This document shows, piece after piece, positions 4,016 to 12,796 of a stretch of DNA of 20,671 nt; the stretch's first letter is position 1, and every line of letters begins with the position of its first letter. The notes under the pieces were generated by a model. That model saw only the letters and a program-made list of their open reading frames with translations, made no database searches and was not told the origin of the DNA. Both the position numbers and the translations under genes were made by a program. This DNA is from CALGFI01 sp036374435 (GTDB lineage Bacteria > Actinomycetota > UBA4738 > HRBIN12), in contig DASUTU010000083.1 in NCBI GenBank assembly GCA_036374435.1, forward strand, positions 1-20,671, given 5' to 3'.

Positions 4016-6007
4016 GTGAAGAAGCTCTCGATCCTGATGTTCGCGTTGGTGGTCCTCGCGGCCACCGCGGCGGCCGCCGGCCCGTCGGGCGGGGGATCCC
4101 GCGGGGTCCCGGCCAGGTACCGGCCGCTCGTTCAGAAGGCCGCCGAGGAGGGGACGGTCCGGGTCCTGGTCTCGGCCCCGACCGGGTCCGATCAGCGGGC
4201 CCTCCTGGCGACCCTCGATCGGGCCGGCGCCGACGTGCTCGTCGAATACCACGCCTTCCCCGTGCTGCTGGTCGAGGCCGACGCCTCGCTCGTGCGGGAA
4301 CTCGCCACCGACGACCGGGTGAACGGCCTGGCGGAGGACGTCTTCCTGAAGGCGACGCTCGGCAGCTCGATCCCGGTCGTGAACGTGGACGACGTCCACA
4401 CGCTCGGGTTCGACGGCACGGGGACGAACGTGGCCGTCCTGGACACCGGGATCGACGTGGATCATCCGTTCTTCGCCGGGCGGATCGTGGCCGAGGCCTG
4501 CTTCTCGAACATCGGCGGCGCCGGTGGAGAGACGACCCTGTGTCCGAACGGCACGGCGTCGCAGACCGGGGCCGGCGCGGCCGACGCCGAGACGCCCGCG
4601 TGTCTGGTGGGAGCGGTGAACGAGTGTTTCCACGGAAGTCACGTGACCGGGATCGCGGCCGGCAACGCGACGGGCGTGGGGGGCGCGCCCGGTCACGGGG
4701 TCGCGCCGGGCGCCGGGATCGTGGCGATCCAGGTCTTCACGAGAGTGGAAAGGGCCGCCATCTGTACCCCGGAGCCGGCTCCCTGCTTCCGCACGGCCGC
4801 GGCGGACCAGCTGCTCGGCCTGCAACACGTCTCGGGGCTCCAGGGGACGCTCGGCTCGCCGATCGTCTCCGTCAACATGAGCCTGGGCGGTGGGGCGTTC
4901 TCGGCCCCGTGCGACGGGACGGACGCCTCGTACACCGCGGCGATCGACACGCTCCTCGGCCAGAACATCGCCACCGTGATCGCGGCCGGCAACAACGGCT
5001 TCCAGACCGCGGTCGGCTTCCCGGCGTGCATCTCCAGCGGGGTGACCGTCGGCGCGTCCAACGACTCCGACGGGGTCGCGAGCTTCAGCAACCGCGGGCC
5101 GCTGCTCGACGTGTTCGCCCCCGGCTTCGATGTCACGTCCGCCGTCACCGGCGACACGTTCGTCGCCTTGAGCGGGACGTCCATGGCCGCGCCCCACGTG
5201 GCGGGATTGTGGGCCCTCCTGCGCGAGGCACAGCCCACGGCCACCGTGGCCCAGGTCCTCGGCGCCTTGCAGGGCTCGGGCGTTCCGATCTCGTATCGGA
5301 GCGGCGGCTCCACCGTGACCACGCCGCGCGTGGACGCGTTCGGGGCGTTCACGGCGCTGACGACCGACGCCGACCTGGCCGCGACGCTCGTATCGTCGCC
5401 CTCGGGAGCCGGGCAGGTGGGCTCGCCGCTCACGTTCGAGTACGCCGTCACGAACGCCGGGCCCGATCTCGCGACGGGCGTCCGATTCGACTCCTCGGCG
5501 GTGCTCGGCGCGCCGATCACCTCGATCGTCCCCTCCCAGGGAACGTGCGGGCCGGGTGGTCAGGGGTTCACGTGTTCCCTCGGCGACCTGGCGATGGGAG
5601 GCACGGTGACGATCGAGCTCGACGTCACGCCGAACCGCGGCGGCCGCGTTCGCGCCTTCGGATCCGCGAGCTCCTCTGCGAACGACCCGAACCCTCTCGA
5701 CAGCGAGGCGGGAGCGAGCGTACGCGTCAAGGTGGTGTGCACGATCGAGGGGACCGCCGGGGACGACATCCTGGCGGGGACCAGCGGCATCGACGTCCTC
5801 TGCGGCAAGGGCGGGGACGACGTCCTGCGCGGGAAGGCGGGCGACGACATGCTGCTCGGCAAGGCCGGCGAGGATCGCCTCATCGGCGCAGGCGGCGACG
5901 ACCTGCTCCTCGGTGGGCGCGCGGCCGACCTGCTGAAGGGAGGCCCGGGCTTCGACACCTGCAAAGGTGGCGGCGGGAAGAACAAGCTCAGGGGGTGCGA
6001 GGCCTAA
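4016..6007 (+). CDS. Secreted subtilisin-like serine protease (S8) with DUF11-like domain and calcium-binding repeats
   Basis: 663 residues from GTG 4016, with Shine-Dalgarno GGGAAGGGGA at 4001-4010. Residues 1-21 form a signal peptide (KK, hydrophobic core, AAAA-AG cleavage region). Residues ~45-110 resemble an inhibitor-I9 propeptide. The S8 catalytic domain (~120-450) has D143 (VLDTG), H206 (HGSHV), oxyanion N326 (AAGNNG) and S389 (SGTSMAAPHVAG), so all key residues are present. Residues ~452-575 (DLAATL, then TNAGPDLATGV) match the DUF11/CARDB-like beta domain. Residues ~575-663 hold RTX-like GGxGxD repeats (GTAGDDILAG, GKGGDDVLRG, GKAGDDMLLG, GAGGDDLLLG, GGPGFDTC), which usually bind calcium. 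Several Cys pairs suit an extracellular protein. It probably acts outside the cell or on its surface. The substrate is unknown. Confidence 0.93.
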   Translation: MKKLSILMFALVVLAATAAAAGPSGGGSRGVPARYRPLVQKAAEEGTVRVLVSAPTGSDQRALLATLDRAGADVLVEYHAFPVLLVEADASLVRELATDDRVNGLAEDVFLKATLGSSIPVVNVDDVHTLGFDGTGTNVAVLDTGIDVDHPFFAGRIVAEACFSNIGGAGGETTLCPNGTASQTGAGAADAETPACLVGAVNECFHGSHVTGIAAGNATGVGGAPGHGVAPGAGIVAIQVFTRVERAAICTPEPAPCFRTAAADQLLGLQHVSGLQGTLGSPIVSVNMSLGGGAFSAPCDGTDASYTAAIDTLLGQNIATVIAAGNNGFQTAVGFPACISSGVTVGASNDSDGVASFSNRGPLLDVFAPGFDVTSAVTGDTFVALSGTSMAAPHVAGLWALLREAQPTATVAQVLGALQGSGVPISYRSGGSTVTTPRVDAFGAFTALTTDADLAATLVSSPSGAGQVGSPLTFEYAVTNAGPDLATGVRFDSSAVLGAPITSIVPSQGTCGPGGQGFTCSLGDLAMGGTVTIELDVTPNRGGRVRAFGSASSSANDPNPLDSEAGASVRVKVVCTIEGTAGDDILAGTSGIDVLCGKGGDDVLRGKAGDDMLLGKAGEDRLIGAGGDDLLLGGRAADLLKGGPGFDTCKGGGGKNKLRGCEA

Positions 6008-6013
6008 CCGGCC

Positions 6014-6793
6014 TCAGCCCGACGGCCCGGCTCGCCCCGCGGCGAGCCGGGCCAGCAGCTCGTCGTGCAGCATGCCGTTGGAGGTCAACACGCTGCCGCC
6101 GTGCTCGAGCGCGCCGCCGTCGAACCGGGTCATCCGGCCGCCGGCCTCTTCGACCACGACCTGGACCGCCGCCCAGTCCCACGTGGCGAGCTGCGGCTCG
6201 AAGCAGACATCGGCCGATCCCCGGGCGACCAGCGTGTGACCCCAGAAGTCCCCGAACGCTCGGTTGCGACGGGCCTCCCGCAGCAGGTCCAGCAGGGGCG
6301 CCCCGTAGTCGCCGTCGATCCACTGGTCGAGCCCCGCGTGCAGGACCATCGATCGCGCGATCCGGTCCGCGTGCGAGACCGAGATCGGCTCCCCGTTCAT
6401 CGTCGCGCCGCGGCCCCGCACGGCCTCGTAGCGCTCCCCGAGGCCGGGGGCGTTCACCACGCCGAGCACCGGCACGTCTTCCACGGCCAGGGCGATCAGC
6501 GTGGCCCACACCTGGATCCCGTCGGCGAAGTTCTTGGTCCCGTCGATGGGGTCCACGATCCATCGCCGGGCTGAGGTCCCCTCGGCCCCGGCCTCCTCGC
6601 CGAGCACGCCGTCGTCGGGGAACCGCTCTCGGACGCCCGTCCGGACCATGTCTTCGATCGCGAGGTCGGCCTCGGTGACGGGGGTGGTGTCGGCCTTGGT
6701 CCGCACGTCGAACGAGCCTCGGAAGAACGAGAGGGCGATGCGGCCCGCCTCGTCGGCGAGCTCGTTCGCGAACGCCAGCTCCTCCTTCAGCAT
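6014..6793 (-). CDS. hisN: Histidinol-phosphatase, inositol-monophosphatase family
   Basis: 259 residues. The magnesium-binding signature of the IMPase fold is complete: E66 (LGEE), D81 and D84 in VDPIDGTKNF, and D206 in TWDWAA. The run GIQVWATLIAL after the DPIDGT motif is typical of the HisN branch, which removes phosphate from L-histidinol phosphate in the penultimate steps of histidine synthesis in Actinobacteria. The start at ATG 6793 is backed by GGAGG 6 bases upstream. It is a single gene, divergent from tig and convergent with the protease (6 bases between stops). Its last ten codons contain a 12-bp perfect hairpin. Other members of the superfamily (inositol-1-phosphatase, fructose-bisphosphatase) are the alternatives, since no other his gene is in view. 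Confidence 0.78.
   Translation of the reverse strand: MLKEELAFANELADEAGRIALSFFRGSFDVRTKADTTPVTEADLAIEDMVRTGVRERFPDDGVLGEEAGAEGTSARRWIVDPIDGTKNFADGIQVWATLIALAVEDVPVLGVVNAPGLGERYEAVRGRGATMNGEPISVSHADRIARSMVLHAGLDQWIDGDYGAPLLDLLREARRNRAFGDFWGHTLVARGSADVCFEPQLATWDWAAVQVVVEEAGGRMTRFDGGALEHGGSVLTSNGMLHDELLARLAAGRAGPSG
6025..6052. terminator. Perfect 12-bp hairpin between convergent genes (possible terminator)
   Basis: GCCCGGCTCGCC (6025-6036) pairs fully with GGCGAGCCGGGC (6041-6052) around a 4-base loop CCGC. It starts 18 bases after the protease stop and lies within the last codons of hisN. No T-run follows on either strand, so it would be a non-canonical GC-rich terminator of the kind common in Actinobacteria. 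Confidence 0.45.
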
Positions 6794-6820
6794 GGTGGCC
6801 TCCGTCGGCGATCGGGCCCG

Positions 6821-6826
6821 ACACTA
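6821..6826 (-). promoter_or_regulatory. Candidate -10 box (TAGTGT) for hisN
   Basis: TAGTGT on the minus strand lies 27 bases before the hisN ATG and leaves room for the leader with GGAGG. No clear -35. Confidence 0.3.
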
Positions 6827-6851
6827 CCCCGGCCGTTCGCGTCGTGCCTGC

Positions 6852-6857
6852 TAGATT
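6852..6857 (+). promoter_or_regulatory. Candidate -10 box (TAGATT), probably leaderless tig start
   Basis: TAGATT is followed by exactly 9 bases and the tig ATG. Transcription would start within about 3 bases of the start codon. GGTGG just before the ATG is a weak alternative ribosome site. Confidence 0.5.
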
Positions 6858-6866
6858 CGGTGGTCC

Positions 6867-8231
6867 ATGCAGACCACCGTCGAGGAGACCGACAAACACC
6901 GGGTCAAGCTGACGATCGAGGTGCCGCCGGAGGAGTTCGGCAAGGACCTGGATCGGGCGTACCGGAAGATCGCGCAGCAGGTGCGGATCCCGGGCTTTCG
7001 CAAGGGAAAGGTCCCCAAGCAGATCATCGACGCTCAGATCGGCCGCGAGACGGTCCTCGGCGAGTTCCTGGAGGACTCGGTCCCCACCTATTACCGGGAC
7101 GCGTTGCGCGAGAACGACCTGGCCCCGATCACCGACCCCGACATCGACGTCGAGCAGATCGAGGACGGCAAGCCTCTGGTCTTCACCGCCTCGGTCGAGA
7201 TCCGTCCCCGGCTGTCGCTGGCCGAGGCCGACTACCGAGGCGTCGAGGTGGAGCGCCCGGCGCTGGAGGTCACCGACGAGGAGGTCGACCGGTTCCTGGA
7301 CTCGCTTCGGGAACGGTTCGCCGAGCTCGAGACCGTGACGCGCCCCTGCCGGTCCGGCGACTACGTGGTGGTGGACCTGCGGACCAGCGTGCACGGCGAC
7401 GACGTCCCGGAGGCGACCCGCCCCGACTACCTGTACGAGGTGGGATCGGAGGAGTTCGGCGAGAAGCTGGACGCCGAGCTCGAAGGCAAGCGGGCCGGCG
7501 AGATCCTGAAGGTGAACGACGCCCTGCCGGACCGGTTCGGCGAACGCGCGGGGCAGGAGGTGACGTTCTCGATCCTGCTCAAGGAGGTCAAGGGCAAACG
7601 CCTTCCCGAGGCCGACGACGAGTTCGCCAAGACCGCCTCCGAGTTCGACACTCTCGAGGCCCTCCGGGACGGCCTGCGCGAGCAGCTGCGTCAGAACAAG
7701 GAGCGCGCCGCCGATGGAGCGGTGCGCGACCGTGTCCTGCAGGCCCTGGTCGACCGGACCCACGTCGATCTCCCCGAGACGCTCGTCGGCGAGGAGGTCG
7801 AGCACCGGATCACCCACGCCCGAGAGCGCGCCGAACAGCTCGGCATGACCCTCGAGCAGCTCCTGCAGACGCAAGGGTTCGACGAGCTGCGCTTCCGCTC
7901 GGACGCGCGTGCCCACGCCGTGCGCGCCATCACGGCCGACCTGATCCTCGAGGCGGTGGCTCGCGCCGAGGATCTCGAGGTGACCCCGGACGAGCTGGGG
8001 CGCGAGATCGCCCAGCTCGCGGCTGCCTTGGGCCGGGACCCGAAAGACGTGGCGAAGAGCCTCGACCGCAGCGGACAGGTCGTGGCGCTGGCCGGTGATA
8101 TCATCCGCACGAAGGCGCTCGACGTGCTCGTCGAGCACGCAGACGTCCGGCACGAGGGGCCGACGAAGGAGGATCCGACCTCCGAGAGCGCGTCCGAGGA
8201 GCCCGAACTCGAACCGGAGGAGACCGCATGA
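6867..8231 (+). CDS. tig: Trigger factor, ribosome-bound chaperone and peptidyl-prolyl isomerase
   Basis: 454 residues. The N-terminal ribosome-binding domain carries the signature GFRKGK at 43-48, the loop that docks on ribosomal protein uL23. The FKBP-like isomerase domain follows (~155-245, from PCRSGDYVVVDL to FSILLKEVKG). It is shortened or divergent around the usual insert. The helical C-terminal domain (~250-430) forms the arms that cradle nascent chains. The last ~25 residues are acidic (ESASEEPELEPEE), as often seen. The length is normal for the family. The ATG at 6867 is preceded by a TAGATT box and no convincing Shine-Dalgarno, so it is probably leaderless. The stop overlaps the clpP start (ATGA). 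The gene opens the tig-clpP-clpX block, joining co-translational folding with proteolysis. Confidence 0.96.
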   Translation: MQTTVEETDKHRVKLTIEVPPEEFGKDLDRAYRKIAQQVRIPGFRKGKVPKQIIDAQIGRETVLGEFLEDSVPTYYRDALRENDLAPITDPDIDVEQIEDGKPLVFTASVEIRPRLSLAEADYRGVEVERPALEVTDEEVDRFLDSLRERFAELETVTRPCRSGDYVVVDLRTSVHGDDVPEATRPDYLYEVGSEEFGEKLDAELEGKRAGEILKVNDALPDRFGERAGQEVTFSILLKEVKGKRLPEADDEFAKTASEFDTLEALRDGLREQLRQNKERAADGAVRDRVLQALVDRTHVDLPETLVGEEVEHRITHARERAEQLGMTLEQLLQTQGFDELRFRSDARAHAVRAITADLILEAVARAEDLEVTPDELGREIAQLAAALGRDPKDVAKSLDRSGQVVALAGDIIRTKALDVLVEHADVRHEGPTKEDPTSESASEEPELEPEETA

Positions 8232-8857
8232 AGGACTACCTGGTTCCCGTCGTCGTCGAGCAGACCAGCCGCGGCGAGCGGTCGTTCGACATCTACTCGC
8301 GGCTGCTCAAGGAACGCATCGTCTTCCTCGGGACGCCGATCGACGACAACGTCGGCAACCTGGTCATGGCGCAGCTCCTGCACCTGGAGTCCGAGGACCC
8401 CGACAAGGACATCAACCTGTACATCAACTCGCCGGGCGGGGACATCACCGCCCTGTTCGCGATCTACGACACCATGCAGTACGTCAAGTGCGACGTCTCC
8501 ACCACCGTGATGGGGCAGGCCGCCTCGGCGGCGGCGGTCCTGTTGCTGGCGGGAGCAAGGGGCAAGCGGTTCGCCCTTCCGCACTCCCGCGTGCTCCTGC
8601 ACCAGCCGCACGGCGGGGCCCAGGGGCAGGCGGTGGACATCGAGATCCAGGCCAAGGAGATCATCCGGTACCGGCAGCTGCTCGATCAGCTCATCGCCGA
8701 GCACACGGGCCAGCCGATCGAGAAGGTGGGCAAGGACACCGACCGCGACTACATCCTGACGGCCCAGGAGGCCGTCGACTACGGGATCGTGGACGAGGTC
8801 ATCAGCACTCGGAAGTTGAAGCCTGAGCTGGCTGCGGCGGCCGCCGGCGGGTCGTAG
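8228..8857 (+). CDS. clpP: ATP-dependent Clp protease proteolytic subunit
   Basis: 209 residues. The catalytic triad is S100 (MGQAAS), H125 (LLHQPHGG) and D174 (DTDRDY), with the family's exact spacing (25 and 49 residues). The oxyanion/structural motif INSPGGDIT is at 66-74, and QGQAVDIEIQAKEI is the handle-helix signature. The barrel-shaped tetradecamer degrades proteins fed by ClpX. The ATG overlaps the tig stop by ATGA, so expression is coupled. The residue after the nucleophile motif is Ala-Ala (AASAAA) where many have Met, which is a minor variation. There is almost no propeptide. The protein ends in a poly-Ala tail. Only one clpP lies here, although most Actinobacteria carry clpP1-clpP2 in tandem at this place. 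Confidence 0.97.
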   Translation: MKDYLVPVVVEQTSRGERSFDIYSRLLKERIVFLGTPIDDNVGNLVMAQLLHLESEDPDKDINLYINSPGGDITALFAIYDTMQYVKCDVSTTVMGQAASAAAVLLLAGARGKRFALPHSRVLLHQPHGGAQGQAVDIEIQAKEIIRYRQLLDQLIAEHTGQPIEKVGKDTDRDYILTAQEAVDYGIVDEVISTRKLKPELAAAAAGGS

Positions 8858-8873
8858 GATTCGACGGTCGGTG

Positions 8874-8888
8874 CCGGCACGGAGCCGG
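8874..8888 (+). other. Short hairpin in the clpP-clpX gap
   Basis: CCGGC and GCCGG pair around the loop ACGGA, overlapping the palindrome GTGCCGGCAC (8871-8880). It sits in the 51-base gap before clpX. It could adjust relative expression of the two genes, but no T-run follows. Confidence 0.25.
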
Positions 8889-8908
8889 CCGGAGCTGGGG
8901 GTTGGGGC

Positions 8909-10174
8909 ATGGCGAGGATCGGGGATTCGGACCTGCTGAAGTGCTCGTTCTGCGGCAAGTCGCAGAAGCAGGTCAAGAAGCTGATCGCCGGTCCGGGCGT
9001 CTACATCTGCGACGAGTGCATCGACCTGTGCAACGAGATCATCGAGGAGGAGCTCTCCGAGACCTCCGAGCTCAAGCTGGAGGAGCTCCCCAAGCCCCAG
9101 GAGATCTACGCGTTCCTGGACGAATACGTCATCGGCCAGGAGACGGCCAAGAAGGTGCTCTCGGTCGCCGTCTACAACCACTACAAGCGGATCCAGGTCG
9201 GGGCCAAAGACGCCGACGTCGAGCTCCAGAAGTCGAACATCATGATCCTGGGGCCGACCGGGTGCGGGAAGACGCTGCTCGCGCAGACCCTGGCGCGCAT
9301 GCTGAACGTCCCGTTCGCCATCGCCGACGCCACGGCGCTCACCGAGGCCGGGTACGTCGGCGAGGACGTCGAGAACATCCTGCTGAAGCTGATCCAGGCC
9401 GCCGACTACGACGTCAAGAAGGCCGAGACCGGCATCATCTACATCGACGAGGTCGACAAGATCGCCCGCAAGAGCGAGAACCCGTCGATCACGCGCGACG
9501 TCTCCGGTGAAGGCGTGCAGCAGGCGCTGCTGAAGATCCTCGAGGGCACCACGGCGTCGGTGCCGCCGCAGGGCGGACGCAAACACCCCCATCAGGAGTT
9601 CATCCAGATCGACACCACGAACATTCTGTTCATCTGCGGCGGCGCGTTCGCCGGGCTGGAGAAGATCGTCGAGAGCCGCATCGGCAGCCGCGGGATCGGA
9701 TTCGGCGCGGACGTCCGGCGGGTGGAGGAGAAGGACCTCGGCGCGATCCTCGGACAGGTCCTGCCCGAGGACCTGCTCAAATACGGGCTGATCCCAGAGT
9801 TCGTTGGGCGCCTGCCGGTCATCACGAACGTGCACAACCTCGACAAGGGCGCGCTCGTCGACATCTTGACCAAGCCGAAGAACGCGCTCGTGAAGCAGTA
9901 CCGGCGGTTCTTCGAGTTCGACGGCGTCGAGCTGGAGTTCGCCGACGACGCCCTCGACGCCATCGCCGACCAGGCCATCCTCCGCGCCACCGGGGCCCGG
10001 GGCCTCCGCGCCATCATGGAGGAGGTCCTGCTCAACACGATGTACGAGCTGCCCTCTCGCCAAGACGTCACCAAGTGCGTCATCGACGGCGAGGTCGTGC
10101 GCTCGAAGGTGAACCCCACGCTCGTCCCGGTCAAGGAGAGCAAACGCCGCGAGCGTCAGGAGCGTACGGCCTAA
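8909..10174 (+). CDS. clpX: ATP-dependent Clp protease ATP-binding subunit ClpX
   Basis: 421 residues. The N-terminal zinc-binding domain has C12, C15, C34 and C37 (CSFC and CDEC). The AAA+ core has Walker A GPTGCGKT (115-122), pore-1 loop GYVG (148-151), Walker B IIYIDE (176-181) and RKH pore-2 loop (224-226). Sensor and arginine-finger regions are present in the C-terminal half. The IGF tripeptide (263-265) is the loop that docks on ClpP. The hexamer unfolds tagged proteins and threads them into ClpP. The gene starts at ATG 8909 after the G-rich leader GGGGGTTGGGGC, a poor Shine-Dalgarno. It lies 51 bases after clpP, probably in the same transcript. All functional residues are in place and the length is normal. 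Confidence 0.98.
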   Translation: MARIGDSDLLKCSFCGKSQKQVKKLIAGPGVYICDECIDLCNEIIEEELSETSELKLEELPKPQEIYAFLDEYVIGQETAKKVLSVAVYNHYKRIQVGAKDADVELQKSNIMILGPTGCGKTLLAQTLARMLNVPFAIADATALTEAGYVGEDVENILLKLIQAADYDVKKAETGIIYIDEVDKIARKSENPSITRDVSGEGVQQALLKILEGTTASVPPQGGRKHPHQEFIQIDTTNILFICGGAFAGLEKIVESRIGSRGIGFGADVRRVEEKDLGAILGQVLPEDLLKYGLIPEFVGRLPVITNVHNLDKGALVDILTKPKNALVKQYRRFFEFDGVELEFADDALDAIADQAILRATGARGLRAIMEEVLLNTMYELPSRQDVTKCVIDGEVVRSKVNPTLVPVKESKRRERQERTA

Positions 10175-10228
10175 CCGCCGAGCCCCAATCGCACCGGCGC
10201 TCCAGCCGAGACGCAGCCGACCATCTCG

Positions 10229-10234
10229 TAGACT
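10229..10234 (+). promoter_or_regulatory. Candidate -10 box (TAGACT), leaderless valS start
   Basis: TAGACT stands 7 bases before the valS ATG, with no Shine-Dalgarno sequence between. This is the tightest of the TAG-type boxes in the window. Confidence 0.5.
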
Positions 10235-10241
10235 CGCCCGC

Positions 10242-12791
10242 ATGGCCGTGCCCGAGAAACCGAGCCTCGACGGGCTCGAGGCGAAGTGGGACGAGTGGTG
10301 GGAAGCCGCCGGCACCTACCGCTTCGATCGTACGAAGACCCGCGAGGAGATCTTCGCTATCGACACGCCGCCGCCGACGGCGAGCGGCAATCTGCACATG
10401 GGCCACGTCTGCTCGTACACGCACACCGATCTCGTGGCGAGGTTCCGGCGAATGCGGGGCAAGACGTTGTTCTACCCGATGGGGTGGGACGACAACGGCC
10501 TGCCGACGGAGCGACGGGTCCAGAACTACTTCGGCGTGTGGTGCGACCCGTCGCTGCCCCACGACCCGAACTTCGACGTGGACGCGCTCGACCGGCCCGA
10601 CGACCGGCCGGTTCCCGTGCCGCGGCCGAACTTCATCGACCTGTGCGAACGCCTCACCGCCGAGGACGAGAAGGCCTTCGAGCACCTGTTCCGCATGCTC
10701 GGCCTGTCGGTGGACTGGACGCAGACCTACACCACGATCGACGCTCACTCGCGGCGGGCGTCGCAACGCGCGTTCCTTCGCCTGCTGGACCGCGGCCTGG
10801 CCTACCAGGAGGAGGCACCCACCATGTGGGACGTCGACTTCCAGACGGCCGTGGCCCAGGCGGAGATCGAGGACAAGGAGGTCGACGGCGCCTACCACCG
10901 GATCCGGTTCGACCTGGCCGACGGGTCCGGGTCGCTCGAGATCGAGACGTCACGCCCCGAGCTGATCCCCGCCTGCGTCGCTCTCGTCGTGAACCCGTCG
11001 GACGGGCGCTTCGCGCCGATGGTCGGCCGGGTCGCGGTGACGCCGCTGTTCGGGGCGGAGGTCCCGGTCGTGGCCCACGAGCTGGCCGATCCCGAGAGGG
11101 GCACCGGGGTCGCCATGATCTGCACGTTCGGCGACCTGACCGACGTCACCTGGTGGCGTGAGCTGAGGCTGCCCGCCCGGGTCGTGGTCCAGCGGGACGG
11201 CACCATCGCGCCGTCGCGATGGGGCGAGCCCGGCTGGGAGTCGCGCGACGTCCAGGCGGCCCGGGCCGCGCACTCCGAGCTCGCCGGCCGGCCGGCCAAA
11301 CGAGCCCGCCGGGGCATCGCCGAGTTGCTCGCGGAGTCGGGCCACCTGCTCGGCGAGCCGCAGCGGGTCCGTCACGTGGTGAAGTACTACGAACGGGGAG
11401 AGCGGCCGCTGGAGGTCGTCTCGAGTCGCCAGTGGTTCGTGAAGACGATCGAGCTCCGGGATCGCCTCCTCGAGCGCGGCCGCGAGCTGCGCTGGCATCC
11501 GGAGCACATGGGCGCCCGCTACGCCTCGTGGGTCGAAGGTCTGAACGGCGACTGGTGCATCAGCCGGCAGCGGTTCTTCGGTGTGCCGTTCCCGGTCTGG
11601 TATCCGGTCGGCCAGGACGGCAGCCCCGATCGGGGCCGTCCGATCCTGCCGGCGGAGACCCGGCTGCCGGTCGACCCGTCCACCGACGTCCCCGAGGGCT
11701 ACACCGCCGGCCAACGCGGTCTGCCCGGCGGGTTCGTGGGCGACCCGGACATCATGGACACGTGGGCAACCTCGTCCCTGACGCCGCAGATCGCCTCCGG
11801 GTGGGAGGAGGACCCCGACCTGTTCGCGCGCGTCTTCCCGATGGACCTTCGACCGCAGTCACACGACATCATCCGGACCTGGCTCTTCTACACGGTGCTG
11901 AAGGCGGAGCTCGAGCACGGGAGGTTGCCGTGGACCGATGCCGCCATCAGCGGCTGGATCCTCGACCCGGACCGCAAGAAGATGTCCAAGTCCAAAGGAA
12001 ACGTCGTCACGCCGATCGAGTTCCTCGAGCAGCACGGCGCCGACGCCGTCCGGTACTGGGCCGCCAGCGCGCGGCTCGGCATCGACGTCGCGTTCAAGGA
12101 GGAGCAGATCCGGATCGGCCGGCGCCTGGCGATCAAGATCCTCAACGCCTCGCGATTCGTGCTCTCGTTCGAGGCGCCCGAGGGCGAGGTCTCGGATCCG
12201 CTCGACCGCTCGTTGCTCGCCGCGCTCGCCGGCGTCGTCGAACAGGCCACGGCGGCGTTCGAGGACTACGAACACGCTCGCGCCCTCGACGTGATCGAGC
12301 GGTTCTTCTGGGGCTTCACCGACGACTACCTCGAGCTGGTCAAGGGGCGGGCCTACGGCTCCCACGGTCCCGAGGCGGCGGGCTCGGCCATCGCGGCGCT
12401 CCGGCTGGCGTTGTCGGTGTTGCTCCGCCTCTTCGCCCCGTTCTTGCCGTACGTGACCGAGGAGGTCTGGTCGTGGTGGCGCCAGGGGTCGATCCACCGC
12501 TCGGCCTGGCCCACGCCCGACGAGCTGGCGGAGGCCTCGGCCGGGGGAGACCCGATCGTCCACCAGGTCGCGGCGTGGGTGCTCGGCGAGGTCCGCAAGG
12601 CCAAGGCCCTGGCGAAACGGTCGCTCCGGACCGAGGTCGAGCGGGTGGTCGTGCACGATACGGAGGAGCGGCTGAAGGTCCTTCGCGGCGTCGAGCGGGA
12701 CGTCCGTGAGGCGGGCACCGTGGCCGAGCTGGTCCACGCCCAGGCCGAGGAGCCCTCGGTCGAGGTGGTGCTCGGGTCGCAGGACGGCTGA
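10242..12791 (+). CDS. valS: Valine-tRNA ligase
   Basis: 849 residues, class I aminoacyl-tRNA synthetase. The HIGH-type motif is HMGH (52-55) after PPPTASGNL. The MGWDDNGLPTERRVQNY stretch is the valyl-type signature of the Rossmann domain. The CP1 editing domain holds ETSRPELIPACVALV and DVTWWRELRLP. KMSKS is at 580-584. The anticodon-binding helical domain ends the protein. It attaches valine to tRNA-Val in the cytoplasm and edits mischarged threonine. The WDDNGLPTERR form and the length resemble the valyl enzymes of Mycobacterium relatives rather than the longer E. coli type with a C-terminal coiled coil. The start is set by the closeness of TAGACT and by the conserved early motifs. folC follows after 5 bases. 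Confidence 0.96.
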   Translation: MAVPEKPSLDGLEAKWDEWWEAAGTYRFDRTKTREEIFAIDTPPPTASGNLHMGHVCSYTHTDLVARFRRMRGKTLFYPMGWDDNGLPTERRVQNYFGVWCDPSLPHDPNFDVDALDRPDDRPVPVPRPNFIDLCERLTAEDEKAFEHLFRMLGLSVDWTQTYTTIDAHSRRASQRAFLRLLDRGLAYQEEAPTMWDVDFQTAVAQAEIEDKEVDGAYHRIRFDLADGSGSLEIETSRPELIPACVALVVNPSDGRFAPMVGRVAVTPLFGAEVPVVAHELADPERGTGVAMICTFGDLTDVTWWRELRLPARVVVQRDGTIAPSRWGEPGWESRDVQAARAAHSELAGRPAKRARRGIAELLAESGHLLGEPQRVRHVVKYYERGERPLEVVSSRQWFVKTIELRDRLLERGRELRWHPEHMGARYASWVEGLNGDWCISRQRFFGVPFPVWYPVGQDGSPDRGRPILPAETRLPVDPSTDVPEGYTAGQRGLPGGFVGDPDIMDTWATSSLTPQIASGWEEDPDLFARVFPMDLRPQSHDIIRTWLFYTVLKAELEHGRLPWTDAAISGWILDPDRKKMSKSKGNVVTPIEFLEQHGADAVRYWAASARLGIDVAFKEEQIRIGRRLAIKILNASRFVLSFEAPEGEVSDPLDRSLLAALAGVVEQATAAFEDYEHARALDVIERFFWGFTDDYLELVKGRAYGSHGPEAAGSAIAALRLALSVLLRLFAPFLPYVTEEVWSWWRQGSIHRSAWPTPDELAEASAGGDPIVHQVAAWVLGEVRKAKALAKRSLRTEVERVVVHDTEERLKVLRGVERDVREAGTVAELVHAQAEEPSVEVVLGSQDG

Positions 12792-12796
12792 GGGCC

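Noticed and set aside
4540..6678. Long plus-strand frame overlapping the protease in another phase and running into hisN
   Set aside because: Arg-rich low-complexity product without motifs; the S8 frame has a full set of catalytic residues.
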